Below are positions 45,277 to 54,590 of a stretch of DNA of 64,000 nucleotides, in pieces. The position numbers and the translations under genes are program-made. Position 1 is the first letter of the stretch, and each line of letters begins with the position of its first letter. Under the pieces are notes generated by a model. It made no database searches, was not told the DNA's origin, and was given only the letters and a program-made list of their open reading frames with translations. Source of the stretch: Candidatus Faeciplasma pullistercoris (GTDB lineage: Bacteria > Bacillota > Clostridia > Oscillospirales > Ruminococcaceae); the NCBI GenBank assembly GCA_018715525.1, contig DVLL01000020.1:1-64000 (forward strand). The letters are read 5' to 3'.

Positions 45277-46095
45277 CTATTCCACCGTCCCGCTTTTAAG
45301 CGTCACGGCGACAAGCTCGGGGCGGTTGTTCAGCCTTATGGGGAAGCTGCTGCTGCCAAGCCCCCTGCTTATAACGGTAGCGCTCTCGCCGAAGTAGTGT
45401 ATTCCCTCGGTGTACTCGGGAAACAGACCCTGATCCGGGGCAAAGACTCCGCCGACAAACGGAAGCCTGAGCTGTCCGCCGTGGGCGTGTCCGCAGAAGG
45501 TAAGATCGGCTCCTGCCTCGGCGTAATCTGCGGCAAGCTGGGGGCGATGCGATAAGAGTATCGCCATGCCGCCGTTCTTAGGGACAATATCCCAAAGATA
45601 TCCCGAGTACAGATCGCAGTCACGTATCCCGCTCAGACTTATCCTCTCCCCGCCTCGCGTTATATACACCGTCTCGTTATTCAAAAACACCGCTCCAGCC
45701 TCGGTCATTCCGGAAATAAACGCCTCTCTTTTTATCGGTGCGAGCAATTCCTCATGGTTTCCGGTGACAAAGTACACCGGCGCGATTTTGACCGCCTCGC
45801 GGGTAAACTCAAGCGTAGTGTCAAGCCCGCGGTGCCTCTCGTCTACCATATCCCCGGTGACGACTATTATATCAGGGCTCTGCTCCTTTATCATGGAAAG
45901 CAGTATGCTGCTGTGCTCTCCGAACATCTTGCTGTGAAGATCTGATACCTGCACTATTTTGAAGCCGTCAAACTCTGGACCTATCTTATCACTCTCATAT
46001 GTATATTCGCTCAGGACTATGTCGTTATTCTGCCACGAAGCGTATACAAACGCCGCGATGAACGCAGCCGCAACAAGCGTACAAACCTTTTTCAT
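45277..46095 (-). CDS. membrane-anchored metallophosphoesterase
   Basis: 272 residues from ATG 46095. Earlier in-frame ATGs fall in or before the -10 box, and AAGG lies just upstream of this one. There is an N-terminal membrane segment (about 2-20), then the calcineurin-like domain: QVSDLHSKMFG, VTGDMVDERHRG, VTGNHE and FCGHAHGGQLRLP supply the metal ligands (DxH, GDxxD, GNHE, GHxHGGQ). This matches the YkuE/YaeI-like class. The substrate is unknown, possibly a membrane-associated lipid phosphate. Confidence 0.9.
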   Translation of the reverse strand: MKKVCTLVAAAFIAAFVYASWQNNDIVLSEYTYESDKIGPEFDGFKIVQVSDLHSKMFGEHSSILLSMIKEQSPDIIVVTGDMVDERHRGLDTTLEFTREAVKIAPVYFVTGNHEELLAPIKREAFISGMTEAGAVFLNNETVYITRGGERISLSGIRDCDLYSGYLWDIVPKNGGMAILLSHRPQLAADYAEAGADLTFCGHAHGGQLRLPFVGGVFAPDQGLFPEYTEGIHYFGESATVISRGLGSSSFPIRLNNRPELVAVTLKSGTVE

Positions 46096-46132
46096 ACCAG
46101 CCTTAATCCCCTCGGAACTGAAAATCATTACC

Positions 46133-46161
46133 ATAATAGCACGGCGGCAGAAATTTTTCAA
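46133..46161 (-). promoter_or_regulatory. promoter of the metallophosphoesterase gene
   Basis: Minus strand TTGAAA (46156-46161), 17-bp spacer ending TGC, TATTAT (46133-46138). Confidence 0.65.
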
Positions 46162-46193
46162 TCCGATTTTGCCGAGCTTAACAATATATTCAC

Positions 46194-46222
46194 TTGTATT
46201 TTTATACTCATAGTGATATAAT
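46194..46222 (+). promoter_or_regulatory. upp promoter
   Basis: TTGTAT (46194-46199), 17-bp spacer, TATAAT (46217-46222). Confidence 0.7.
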
Positions 46223-46259
46223 GATGCCAATCACTAATAATCATAACGGAGATGACGCT

Positions 46260-46895
46260 ATGCCCAACTCAAAAATAACCATTTTCGATCACCCCCTCAT
46301 CAAGCATAAAATCTCCCTGCTCAGGGATAAAAATACCGGTACAAAGGATTTCAGGACCCTCATCGAGGAGATAGCCACGCTTATGGGCTACGAGGCGTTA
46401 AGAGACCTTCCTCTTGAGAATGTCGAGGTCGAGACTCCTATCTGCAAGACCATGTCTCCCATGGTATCCGGCAAGAAGCTCGCTATTGTGCCGATACTCC
46501 GAGCGGGACTCGGAATGGTGAACGGGATACTCGCGCTCGTTCCCTCAGCCAAGGTCGGACACATAGGAATGTACCGCGACGAGGTCACCCACCTTCCCCA
46601 TGAATACTACTGCAAGCTCCCCGAAAACATCGGGGAAAGAACCATAATCGTGCTTGACCCGATGCTCGCCACCGGCGGCTCGGCTGTCGATGCAGTCACC
46701 CTCATCAAGCAAAGAGGCGGTCAGCACATCAAGTTCATGTCGATAATCGCCGCACCGGAGGGACTGAAGCTTCTGTCTGAAACTCACCCCGACGTTGAGA
46801 TATACTGCGGCAACCTTGACGAGAGACTTAATGAAAACTGCTACATCGTTCCAGGTCTGGGCGACGCGGGCGACAGGATCTTCGGCACAAAGTAG
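46260..46895 (+). CDS. upp: uracil phosphoribosyltransferase
   Basis: Pyrimidine salvage enzyme: uracil plus PRPP gives UMP. 211 residues, cytosolic. Signatures are [22 protein letters not shown], the PRPP loop [12 protein letters not shown] and the uracil-binding C-terminal [14 protein letters not shown]. The start is ATG 46260 with CGGAGATG upstream. The frame before it lies over the promoter. Confidence 0.97.
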   Translation: MPNSKITIFDHPLIKHKISLLRDKNTGTKDFRTLIEEIATLMGYEALRDLPLENVEVETPICKTMSPMVSGKKLAIVPILRAGLGMVNGILALVPSAKVGHIGMYRDEVTHLPHEYYCKLPENIGERTIIVLDPMLATGGSAVDAVTLIKQRGGQHIKFMSIIAAPEGLKLLSETHPDVEIYCGNLDERLNENCYIVPGLGDAGDRIFGTK

Positions 46896-46898
46896 CCC

Positions 46899-46927
46899 TT
46901 GCAATATTCACCTGCCGGTGATATACT
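46899..46927 (+). promoter_or_regulatory. promoter of T-box-cysE-cysS
   Basis: TTGCAA (46899-46904, just after the upp stop), 17-bp spacer, TATACT (46922-46927). Confidence 0.65.
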
Positions 46928-46969
46928 GCGTAGTATAGCGTATAAAGTATAAAGAGTATAAAGGCGATG

Positions 46970-47195
46970 AGCGGAGAGAGTAACGCAAAGCGATCTTTTC
47001 AGAGACGGGGCGGAAGCTGGAAAGCCCCGAAGATACTTAGCGTGAAGTGCGTCCGTGAGCCCGACGGGGGATAATACCGCCGCGTCAAAGCCGCGTTAAG
47101 GCAAAAAAGCGATAAATCGGAGTGGAACCGCAGCTTACGCCGCCTCCCTGAGCAAAGCACCGTCGGTGCTGCCCGGAGAGCGGCTTTTTATTTTA
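46970..47195 (+). promoter_or_regulatory. T-box leader, cysteine-specific
   Basis: Stem I begins with GAGAGAGTAACGC (AG-bulge region). The predicted specifier is TGC at 47048-47050, a cysteine codon. The T-box core TGGAACCGC is at 47123-47131. The terminator GCCGCCTCC/GGAGAGCGGC (47139-47147 with 47175-47184) encloses GCACCGTCGGTGC and is followed by TTTTTATTTT. Uncharged tRNA-Cys should favour the antiterminator and turn on cysE and cysS. The specifier assignment is by eye and fits the genes downstream. Confidence 0.88.
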
Positions 47196-47222
47196 GATCA
47201 GCATTTGAAAGGAGACTTTATT

Positions 47223-47882
47223 ATGGACGTTTCCAAGGTTATCAAGGTCATAGGCGAAGAGATAGAGGTAATCAAAAAAAGAGACCCGGCGGCAAAGAGC
47301 ACATTTGAAATACTCCTTACCTACTCGGGACTTCACGCAATGCTTATATACCGCCTCGCGCACAAGCTTTATACGGCAAGAATGTTCACCACCGCAAGGG
47401 CTTTATCCCAGTTCGGAAGATTTTTGACCGGCATAGAGATCCACCCCGGAGCAAAAATCGGCAAGAGGCTGTTTATAGACCATGGCTGCGGGGTAGTCAT
47501 AGGCGAGACAACCATAATAGGCGACGACTGCCTTTTGTATCAGGGCGTCACCCTCGGCGGCAACGGCAAGGATAAGGGTAAGCGACACCCCACGCTCGGA
47601 AACAACGTAATGGTAGGAAGCGGCGCAAAGGTCTTGGGTCCCTTCAAGATAGGCAACAACGTAAAAATCGCCGCAAACGCGGTGGTGCTCAACGAAATCC
47701 CCGATAACTGCACGGCAGTCGGCGTGCCCGCGAGGGTAGTAAAAAGAAAGGGCATAAGGGTTACAGACGAGCTTGACCAGATCCACATCCCAGACCCCGT
47801 CTCTCAGGAGCTGTGCAAGCAGCTTGCCAAAATAGAAGCGCTCGAAAAGCGTATGGACACTTTTGAATCGAAAGGAAACTGA
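47223..47882 (+). CDS. cysE: serine O-acetyltransferase
   Basis: Activates serine to O-acetylserine for cysteine synthesis, 219 residues, cytosolic trimer-type. An N-terminal helical part is followed by left-handed beta-helix hexapeptide repeats from IEIHPGAKIGKRLFIDHGCGVVIGETTIIGDD, with the catalytic His in DHG and the GVTLGG loop. The start is ATG 47223 with GAAAGGAG upstream, and any earlier start would fall in the T-box terminator. It is followed 2 bp later by cysS. Confidence 0.95.
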   Translation: MDVSKVIKVIGEEIEVIKKRDPAAKSTFEILLTYSGLHAMLIYRLAHKLYTARMFTTARALSQFGRFLTGIEIHPGAKIGKRLFIDHGCGVVIGETTIIGDDCLLYQGVTLGGNGKDKGKRHPTLGNNVMVGSGAKVLGPFKIGNNVKIAANAVVLNEIPDNCTAVGVPARVVKRKGIRVTDELDQIHIPDPVSQELCKQLAKIEALEKRMDTFESKGN

Positions 47883-47884
47883 AA

Positions 47885-49333
47885 ATGAAGCTATATAACA
47901 GTCTGACAAGGACAAAGGACGAGTTTTTCACTCACACTCCCGGACGGGTGGAAATGTACACCTGCGGACCTACCGTCTACCACTACGCGCACATAGGCAA
48001 CCTGCGTTCCTATATCATGGAGGACATACTTGAAAAGTACCTTAGATACTCAGGCTATGACGTCAACAGAGTTATGAATATCACCGACGTAGGACATCTC
48101 ACAAGCGACGGCGACACCGGCGACGACAAAATGCTCAAGGGCGCTAAGCGTGAGCACAAGACGGTCATGGAGATCGCAAAATTCTACACCGACGCGTTCT
48201 TCGCAGACTGCAAAAAGCTCAACATAGCCATCCCGAAAACAGTAGTCCCGGCGACGAGCTATATCGGGGAGTTTATCAGGGTGATACAGGTTCTTCTCGA
48301 CAAGGGCTATGCCTATGAGTCGGGAGGAAATATCTACTTTGACACCTCAAAGCTGGATAAATACTACGTCTTTAACGACTTTGACGAGGAGGATCTCGAG
48401 GTAGGAGTGAGAGAGGGCGTCGAGGCGGACGGCAACAAGAGAAACAAGACCGACTTCGTCCTCTGGTTCACAAAATCAAAGTTTGAGGATCAGGAGCTCA
48501 AATGGGAGTCCCCGTGGGGTGTGGGCTATCCCGGCTGGCACATCGAGTGCTCCTGCATAAGCCTTAAAAACAACGGCGAGTACCTCGACCTCCACTGTGG
48601 AGGAATAGACAACGCATTCCCCCACCACACAAACGAAATCGCTCAGTCCGAGGCATACTTAGGGCATAAGTGGTGCTCTCAGTGGTTCCACGTCCACCAC
48701 CTGAACACCGACAGCGGCAAAATGAGCAAATCCAAGGGGGAGTTTCTGACGGTATCCCTCCTCGAGCAAAAGGGCTACGACCCGATGGTATACCGCTTCT
48801 TCTGCCTGCAATCCCACTACCGCCGCTCGCTGGTATTCTCCTACCCAAACCTTGACAACGCCGCGACAGCCTATTCAAAGCTTGTGGCCAAGGTAGCTGC
48901 GCTGCTCGGCGCGCAGGGTGTGCCTGACGAGGAAGCCTGCAATCAGCTTCGCTCAGACTTTCGCGCCGCGATGGACAACGACCTTAACACCTCGCTCGCG
49001 ATAACCGCGGTATACAACCTTTTCAAGTCGGACGCGGACAGCGCTACCAAGCTCGCTATGGTAAAGGAGTTTGACAGCGTTTTAAGTCTGAATCTCATCG
49101 AGGCGGCAAAAAAGCTTTCCGAGCAGGGCTCGGGCTCTGACGAGGAGCTTCCGCAGGAGGTGACCCAGCTTCTTGAGAAGAGAAAGGCGGCGAGAAAGGA
49201 GAAAAACTTCGCTCTTGCCGACGAGCTCAGGGACAAAATAGCAGAGCTTGGCTACACTGTCGAGGAGACAAGGCAGGGCACGATAGTGAGAAAGAAGGAC
49301 CAAAAGAATATAAGCGGGAGGCTGACGACATGA
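47885..49333 (+). CDS. cysS: cysteinyl-tRNA synthetase
   Basis: Class I synthetase of 482 residues that charges tRNA-Cys. Cys27 in YTCGPTVY is the first zinc ligand, HIGN (36-39) and KMSKS (about 279-283) are the ATP-site motifs, and GWHIECS with [11 protein letters not shown] supplies the other zinc ligands. A C-terminal helical anticodon-binding domain ends the protein. It is controlled by the T-box with cysE and overlaps the next gene by 4 bp. Confidence 0.98.
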   Translation: MKLYNSLTRTKDEFFTHTPGRVEMYTCGPTVYHYAHIGNLRSYIMEDILEKYLRYSGYDVNRVMNITDVGHLTSDGDTGDDKMLKGAKREHKTVMEIAKFYTDAFFADCKKLNIAIPKTVVPATSYIGEFIRVIQVLLDKGYAYESGGNIYFDTSKLDKYYVFNDFDEEDLEVGVREGVEADGNKRNKTDFVLWFTKSKFEDQELKWESPWGVGYPGWHIECSCISLKNNGEYLDLHCGGIDNAFPHHTNEIAQSEAYLGHKWCSQWFHVHHLNTDSGKMSKSKGEFLTVSLLEQKGYDPMVYRFFCLQSHYRRSLVFSYPNLDNAATAYSKLVAKVAALLGAQGVPDEEACNQLRSDFRAAMDNDLNTSLAITAVYNLFKSDADSATKLAMVKEFDSVLSLNLIEAAKKLSEQGSGSDEELPQEVTQLLEKRKAARKEKNFALADELRDKIAELGYTVEETRQGTIVRKKDQKNISGRLTT

Positions 49334-49962
49334 GGCTTATCTATAAGGGTAAATTTTCTGGAAACGAAGCGGACATACCGTCTGACGAGCATAGACCCGG
49401 TGCAAAAAAGTTCAAAGAGCCGGAAATGAAGACCTTCATGGTCATGATAAATATCGCCGCGTTAGTTATTTCCGTATCGCTGATAATCGTGGTGGCGCTT
49501 ATTGCCCGACCGATGTCTGACAGGGATTCGGCGCCTTTGATGGGCTTGCAGCTTATCTTAGCGGCGGTATTGTCGATGCTTGTAATATTCCCACACGAGC
49601 TTCTTCACGCTCTGTGCTTCAAAAAAGAGGTTTACCTTTTCACCTACTTTAAGAGCGGCGCGGCGTTCGTCGTCGGCAACGAGGATATGAGCAAGACCAG
49701 ATTTGTCATTATGAGTCTTTTGCCTAATCTCGTATTCGGCTTTTTGCCGTATATACTCTTTCTTTTATTCAACGAGCTTGTGTTTCTCGGAGCGCTTGGC
49801 GCGCTCTGCATAGGTCAGGGCGCCGGAGACTACCTCAATGTCTTCAACGCGCTCACCCAGGTGCCTAACGGCGCGAAAATCTACATGCACGGCTTCCACA
49901 CCTATTGGTATGTACCAGACGGAAAACAACAGCTACAAATTTCTGATAACGAAAGGCGATAA
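49330..49962 (+). CDS. DUF3267 membrane protein (putative zinc metallopeptidase)
   Basis: 210 residues with about four to five membrane segments. HELLHALCF (about residues 87-95) is an HExxH zinc motif inside a membrane helix. GQGAGDYLN later may supply the third ligand. This matches the DUF3267 putative zincin family. The start overlaps cysS by 4 bp (ATGA), so it is translationally coupled. Its role and any substrate are unknown, and linkage with cysE-cysS may only reflect operon growth. Confidence 0.85.
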   Translation: MRLIYKGKFSGNEADIPSDEHRPGAKKFKEPEMKTFMVMINIAALVISVSLIIVVALIARPMSDRDSAPLMGLQLILAAVLSMLVIFPHELLHALCFKKEVYLFTYFKSGAAFVVGNEDMSKTRFVIMSLLPNLVFGFLPYILFLLFNELVFLGALGALCIGQGAGDYLNVFNALTQVPNGAKIYMHGFHTYWYVPDGKQQLQISDNERR

Positions 49963-49964
49963 CT

Positions 49965-50759
49965 ATGGCTGAAAAACTTCACAGACCTCTGCGCGGTCAG
50001 GGAAAAAATCCGTTCCGCTCACCGGCGTTCGCAAAATATCTTGGTCTTTCCTTAGTGGCGATAATCATGATAATCGTCTTTATCGCAATAATCTGGCTCG
50101 CCGGAGCGAGGCAGGCGGGTATACCCGATGAAATCGACTTCATTCAGCTCAAGACCCCGGAGGACTCCGACCCGGTAGTGGTGTTTGAGACAAACCTCGG
50201 AACTATCAAGGCGGTGCTGTTCCCGGAGGACGCTCCGGTTTACTGCGAATACTTCTCCGAGCTTGTAAACTCAGGGTACTATGACGGAAGCTACTTCTGC
50301 GCGCTGGTGGAGTCTGCATACGCGCTCGGCGGGACAAAGTCCCCTGACCCTGAAAACGCAGAAACCCCGGACTCGGACACCCGCTCCTTCGCGGCCGAGG
50401 TCTCGGACAGGGTCTGGCCGATAAGAGGCGCGATAGCGTCCTTTGTCGGGACAAAGGGAATATGGCCGTTTGACGAGAACTGCGCCGGCTCGAGCTTTAT
50501 ATTCATAAACGACATCGATGACGTTTACATGGACGAGGACGCCCTCAAGCGAGCCTACGGCGACAGCCTCGGCGGAGTGTTCTCGGAGTACGGCGGAATA
50601 CCCAACTTCTGCGGCAAATACACCATATTCGCTCAGGTGTACGACGGCTGGGATGTGTTCGACCAGATACTCGGGGCGCAGGCTCTTGAGAGCTCTCAGC
50701 CTGCCTCTGATATAATAATTGAGAAAGCTTACCTTTCCACCTACGGAGAGAGTAAATAA
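49965..50759 (+). CDS. membrane-anchored cyclophilin-like protein
   Basis: 264 residues. A basic N-terminus and one transmembrane helix (about 26-47) place the rest outside. The domain from VVVFETNLGTIKAVLFPEDAPVYCEYFSEL to the C-terminus follows the cyclophilin pattern (YDGSYF, SSFIFINDID, IFAQVYDGWDVFDQILG). The usual FHR catalytic triplet reads YFC, and the substrate-pocket residues are altered. It is therefore probably a poor or inactive isomerase that may bind exported proteins. It starts 2 bp after the DUF3267 gene. Confidence 0.8.
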   Translation: MAEKLHRPLRGQGKNPFRSPAFAKYLGLSLVAIIMIIVFIAIIWLAGARQAGIPDEIDFIQLKTPEDSDPVVVFETNLGTIKAVLFPEDAPVYCEYFSELVNSGYYDGSYFCALVESAYALGGTKSPDPENAETPDSDTRSFAAEVSDRVWPIRGAIASFVGTKGIWPFDENCAGSSFIFINDIDDVYMDEDALKRAYGDSLGGVFSEYGGIPNFCGKYTIFAQVYDGWDVFDQILGAQALESSQPASDIIIEKAYLSTYGESK

Positions 50760-50776
50760 AAGAGTAAAAAAAATAG

Positions 50777-50805
50777 TGGACAACCGGGAAAAAATGTTGT
50801 ATACT
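50777..50805 (+). promoter_or_regulatory. promoter of the PrsA/SurA-like lipoprotein
   Basis: TGGACA (50777-50782), 17-bp spacer, TATACT (50800-50805). Confidence 0.7.
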
Positions 50806-50904
50806 ATCTGAGTATATTGCGTCATGAATGTTGGCGCAAAGCGTCCCAAAGGGCAAAAACTCTTTTCGGCGCAAAATTCTTTTTAAACGGAAAGGAACAA
50901 AAAA

Positions 50905-52134
50905 ATGACCCTTATCAAGAGAATCATAACCGTCCTGCTGGCGATAGCCATAGCCTTATCGCTGGTTGCCTGCGGCGATACCTCATGGATCGTCAAGGTT
51001 GACGGAGAGACGGTCAACAGCGGACTCTACATCTACTATCAGTCACAGGGTTACTCGGCAGCCGGCTATGAGCTTATGGCGGAGGATCAGAACTACAACT
51101 ACTATATGCAGTTAGGCCTGTCCTACATTGACGACCCCATCGGTGAGGAAGGCGAGACTGTCAGAGATTACATGAACGAGTACGCGATGAACATGTGCAA
51201 GCAGTATGTGGTGGTTGGAAGACTGTTTGACCAGCTCGGGCTTGAGCTTACCGAGGACGAGCTCTCGCTTGTCGACACTCAGGTAAGAAACCTCTGGAAT
51301 AACAGCGAGGACGCCCTCGTCAAAGCCGGCATCTCCCAGGACACCGTGGAAAAGGCTATAATCGCAAGCCTCAAGGAGGAAAAGGTGTTTAACGCCTACT
51401 ATGAGGTTGGAGGATTGAACGGCACCACCGAGGAGGATATCCAGGGCTACCTTGAGGACAACTACGCGAGAATAAAGTACATCACCTTCAACTTTGCCGA
51501 TGATGCGACCGAGGCTGTTGACACAGACAGAAAGAACGAGGCTCTTGAGACAGCTCAGTCCTACCTCGACAGGGCTCTCACCGGCGAGTCGATGGACGAC
51601 CTTATAGCGGAATACGCGGAAATACTCGAACAGGCTGAGGCTGAAGAGTCTGCCGAGGAGGATGAAACGGTAAAGGAAAACCTCTCCGAAATCCAGGAGT
51701 CCGAAAACGCAGAAGAGGCCGAGAGCGCAGATGAGAGCGCTGATGGCGCTGAAAGCACCGATGGCACAGATGGCACCGATGAAACCGAGGGCAGCTCTGA
51801 TGTGGACGATATCACTTCTCAGTACCCCAATGAGGTCATCATCAACAATGAGGGAACCGCTCCGAGTGAAAAGTTCATCAGCTATGTATTCAACAACATC
51901 GATACCGGTGAATTCGACCTTGTTCAGGACGACCTGAACGTATACCTTGTTCAGAAGCTCGATATTCTCGAGCGCGACGACATCTATGACGACAACCGCG
52001 AGACCTTCCTGTATGCTCTGTTTGATTCCGACTACACGGCTCTTATCAACGACACTCTCGCCGACTATACCGTTGAGGTAAATGAGCGCTCGGTCAAGAG
52101 ATACAAGCCGGACAGAGCTATCGGTCTTGAGTAA
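50905..52134 (+). CDS. SurA/PrsA-like foldase lipoprotein
   Basis: 409 residues. The signal peptide ends at the lipobox LVAC, so it should be anchored outside the membrane. DTSWIVKVDGETVNSGLYIYY is the usual opening of SurA-N/PrsA-type chaperones, followed by a helical chaperone domain (about 30-240). A very acidic insert (about 230-300: EEAESADESADGAES and repeats of DGTD) interrupts the region where a parvulin domain would be expected. I see no clear parvulin catalytic core. It is probably a chaperone for exported proteins. The start is ATG with GGAAAGGAA upstream. Confidence 0.8.
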   Translation: MTLIKRIITVLLAIAIALSLVACGDTSWIVKVDGETVNSGLYIYYQSQGYSAAGYELMAEDQNYNYYMQLGLSYIDDPIGEEGETVRDYMNEYAMNMCKQYVVVGRLFDQLGLELTEDELSLVDTQVRNLWNNSEDALVKAGISQDTVEKAIIASLKEEKVFNAYYEVGGLNGTTEEDIQGYLEDNYARIKYITFNFADDATEAVDTDRKNEALETAQSYLDRALTGESMDDLIAEYAEILEQAEAEESAEEDETVKENLSEIQESENAEEAESADESADGAESTDGTDGTDETEGSSDVDDITSQYPNEVIINNEGTAPSEKFISYVFNNIDTGEFDLVQDDLNVYLVQKLDILERDDIYDDNRETFLYALFDSDYTALINDTLADYTVEVNERSVKRYKPDRAIGLE

Positions 52135-52168
52135 AAACAGCCCGCGGGCTAATAAAATCTCATAAAAT

Positions 52169-52217
52169 ATGCCTCCTGAAGCGGAGCTTGACTTCGCCTT
52201 AGGAGGCATAATTTTTT
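52169..52217. terminator. bidirectional terminator
   Basis: TATGCCTCCT (52169-52178) pairs with AGGAGGCATA (52201-52210), with further inner pairing and TTTTTT after. It lies between the foldase gene and the convergent Nudix gene. Confidence 0.85.
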
Positions 52218-52223
52218 CGGCTT

Positions 52224-52694
52224 TTATATTTTAAGCTCTTTTCCGTTGAGCCATGCTCCCGCGAGCCTGTCGCCGCAGTAGCTCAGCTTGAGCGAGAAAA
52301 ACGGCTCGCCCCCGGACAGTAGGCTAAGAAACAGCTTGTCTCCCTGCCAAATAGGCAGGCTTTCAATAAGAGAAATTTCCACCCATTCAAGCTCGCCCTC
52401 GTCGCACTCGGAGAGCTCTCCCTCAAATCTTTGGCAGGTAAACAGGTGCATCTGCTCGGTGTAGCCTGTGCAGTCGGTAAAGGTAACCAGCCCGCGGTAT
52501 TCCGGGTCTATAAGCCTGAGTCCCGTCTCCTCACGGGCTTCTCTTAACACGCAGTCAAACGGCGATTCACCCTCCTCGAGCTTGCCGCCTATGCCTATCC
52601 ATTTGTCCTTATTGATGTCGTTTTCCTTTTTGACGCGGTGGAGCATGAGATACTCCCCCCGCCTCTGTATATAGCACAGCGTCGAATTTACCAT
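52224..52694 (-). CDS. Nudix hydrolase (MutT/8-oxo-dGTP diphosphatase type)
   Basis: 156 residues, cytosolic. The Nudix box runs GGKLEEGESPFDCVLREAREETGL (about 36-59), with the metal-binding REAREE core. The overall length and the WVEISLIESLPIWQGDKLFL part fit the family often called 8-oxo-dGTP diphosphatase, which cleans oxidised nucleotides. The exact substrate is not proven by sequence. The start is ATG with AGGAGGAGA upstream. Confidence 0.92.
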   Translation of the reverse strand: MVNSTLCYIQRRGEYLMLHRVKKENDINKDKWIGIGGKLEEGESPFDCVLREAREETGLRLIDPEYRGLVTFTDCTGYTEQMHLFTCQRFEGELSECDEGELEWVEISLIESLPIWQGDKLFLSLLSGGEPFFSLKLSYCGDRLAGAWLNGKELKI

Positions 52695-52869
52695 AGACGT
52701 CTCCTCCTTAGATATAATCGCTTCGCTTTTGAGTGCAGGACCGCTGCATAAAACATCAAATTTTGCTAATACTTAGGTTGTCTTAAATATGGGCGGCAGC
52801 GCCGTCCGTACCCGGCGGCACGGGAAGATCCAAGATTAAACATGCCGAAGAAAGCGAGTGCATAAGCCA

Positions 52870-53601
52870 ATGAAAAAAGTAAAATTTCAGCGCAGCGGTC
52901 TGGCAGGCAAAGGAATGTATATAGCGCTTTGCATCGGGCTGCTGGCAGTCGGAGTGGCGTCTGCGGTGGGCTATAAGGCGGTGGTTGGTTCGCTCACCAG
53001 CGAGATCATCCCGAACTCAGGCATCGAGCTGACTCCCGACATTGACACCAGCCAGGTTGACTCCATACTATCGGGAGTGCAAAAGGATGACGAGTCGGCA
53101 GACTCCAAGAATGGTCAGGACGTATCGGAGCAGCAGGTAAACGGCTCAACTGAGAATGTCTCTGACGAGCTGCAAACGCTCTACTACGAGCAGGCGAAGA
53201 TGTATCCCGTGCAGGGCGAGGTGATAAACGAGTACTCCTGGGGAGAGCTTGTCAAGACCACCGGAGGCGTGTGGAGAACTCATGACGGCATCGACATCGC
53301 TGCTCAGGAGGGCGAGGCTGTCAAGGCTATGACCTCCGGCAGCGTCACCGATATCTACAGCGACACCCTTTGGGGCAACTGCGTCGTAGTTGACCACGGA
53401 GACACCCTGACCGGCTACTACTACGGTCTGTCGCCAGATATCAAGGTTACGGTCGGTGAAAGCGTCAGCGCGGGAACCGTGATCGGAACTGTAGGCAACA
53501 CGTCCGACATCGAATCGGACATGGATTCCCACCTTCACTTCGCTCTCAAATACGAGGGCATGTGGATAGATCCGGTCTCATACATCGAGCCTATGAAGTA
53601 G
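52870..53601 (+). CDS. M23 metallopeptidase, SpoIIQ-like
   Basis: 243 residues. A short basic N-terminus and one membrane helix (about 15-35) precede a linker. A LytM/M23 domain follows (about 115-243) with the zinc ligands in RTHDGIDIA and HLHFAL, so the metal site looks intact. The size, topology and LytM domain match SpoIIQ, the forespore partner of SpoIIIAH, and other spore genes are in the window. A general cell-wall peptidase remains possible. Start choice is weak: ATG 52870 or GTG 52858, neither with a good ribosome site. Confidence 0.78.
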   Translation: MKKVKFQRSGLAGKGMYIALCIGLLAVGVASAVGYKAVVGSLTSEIIPNSGIELTPDIDTSQVDSILSGVQKDDESADSKNGQDVSEQQVNGSTENVSDELQTLYYEQAKMYPVQGEVINEYSWGELVKTTGGVWRTHDGIDIAAQEGEAVKAMTSGSVTDIYSDTLWGNCVVVDHGDTLTGYYYGLSPDIKVTVGESVSAGTVIGTVGNTSDIESDMDSHLHFALKYEGMWIDPVSYIEPMK

Positions 53602-53611
53602 CCCTGCGATT

Positions 53612-53649
53612 AAGCGCAGCGTTTATCCGTACGGCATAAACGCTGCGCT
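53612..53649. terminator. hairpin between M23 gene and transporter (likely bidirectional terminator)
   Basis: Perfect 15-bp stem (53612-53626 with 53635-53649) with an 8-nt loop between convergent genes. The T-run is weak on both sides, but the position fits termination. Confidence 0.7.
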
Positions 53650-53654
53650 TGTTA

Positions 53655-54518
53655 TTACATAAACAGATTGATTATCATTCCGCTCGCCGCGCCGATAAGA
53701 TATAAAACCGCGGTTATCGCTATATTATCGCGAAGCCTCTTGTTTGTGCGGTAAAGCACCACGAGTCCCAAGCCGGCTCCGGTGGAAAGACCCGCTACAA
53801 CCGAGCCAAACGACAGGCTGCCGTTCATATACAGGTTTGTCAGGATCACCGACGGGGCACAGTTGGGTATCAAGCCGATAAGAGCGGCTATCATGGGCTG
53901 GAACACGCTGTCAGTCATAAGCACCCGGTTAAGCCTTTCCTCTCCCAAAAGCTCAATACCCGCTCCGAGCAAGAATGAAACAACCAGCAAAAACAGGAAT
54001 ATCTGCACGGTATGCTTGATCGCAGAGTAGAGTATCCCGTGCTCCTCGCAGCCGCAGTTCTCGCAAAGATCCGCGTACGGCTTCTCGGAAAGGTTTCCCT
54101 TTCTGTGGGCGAGCTTTATCACTCCGTCTATCAAAAGCCCAGCCACCACCGCTATCACAAGCTTTGCAGCGATAAGGCTGAGCACGCTTGAGGCGCTCTG
54201 AGGGTTTGACAAAAGTATCGGTATCGCCTCGTCGCTCGTGGCTACGTATACAGCTATCAGCGTTCCGAGGCTTACAAGCCTTCCGGAGTACAGATTCGAG
54301 ACCGCCACCGAGAAGCCGCACTGCGGCACGCAGCCAAGAATCGCCCCTCCCACCGAGCCGAAAGGTCCGAGCTTTCTTAATGCCCGGGAGAACCTGTCCG
54401 ACGCCTTATGCTCAAGAGCCTCTATCAAAATATATACCGCAAAGAGAAAAGGCAGCATCTTCGCGGTGTCTATCAGCGCGTCAAGTGCTATATCCAAAAC
54501 CTTATCCAAAAATTCCAT
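53655..54518 (-). CDS. putative manganese (or arsenic-efflux-like) transporter
   Basis: 287 residues with about eight to ten membrane helices. Two similar halves each carry a conserved loop: GAILGCVPQCGFSVAVSNLYSGR (about 65-85) and LIGLIPNCAPSVILTNLYMNG (about 215-235). A Cys/His-containing loop (ENCGCEEHG) lies between them. This is the ten-helix family annotated as putative manganese transporter or arsenic efflux protein. ATG 54518 is preferred over ATG 54524 because AGGA lies 8 bases upstream. Metal specificity is unproven. The promoter is back to back with that of maf. Confidence 0.82.
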   Translation of the reverse strand: MEFLDKVLDIALDALIDTAKMLPFLFAVYILIEALEHKASDRFSRALRKLGPFGSVGGAILGCVPQCGFSVAVSNLYSGRLVSLGTLIAVYVATSDEAIPILLSNPQSASSVLSLIAAKLVIAVVAGLLIDGVIKLAHRKGNLSEKPYADLCENCGCEEHGILYSAIKHTVQIFLFLLVVSFLLGAGIELLGEERLNRVLMTDSVFQPMIAALIGLIPNCAPSVILTNLYMNGSLSFGSVVAGLSTGAGLGLVVLYRTNKRLRDNIAITAVLYLIGAASGMIINLFM

Positions 54519-54559
54519 CAGCATTATCCTTCCAGAGCCGGGCTAAATTCGCTCATCAT

Positions 54560-54589
54560 ATTATAATTACATTGAGCACAAAATGTCAA
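54560..54589 (-). promoter_or_regulatory. promoter of the putative manganese transporter
   Basis: Minus strand consensus TTGACA (54584-54589), 18-bp spacer, TATAAT (54560-54565). Confidence 0.7.
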
Positions 54590-54590
54590 G

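Noticed and set aside
52740..52780. SigF/SigG-type promoter before the M23 gene (GCATA followed by TGCTAATACT)
   Set aside because: The -10 part does not fit the forespore consensus well enough to support it.
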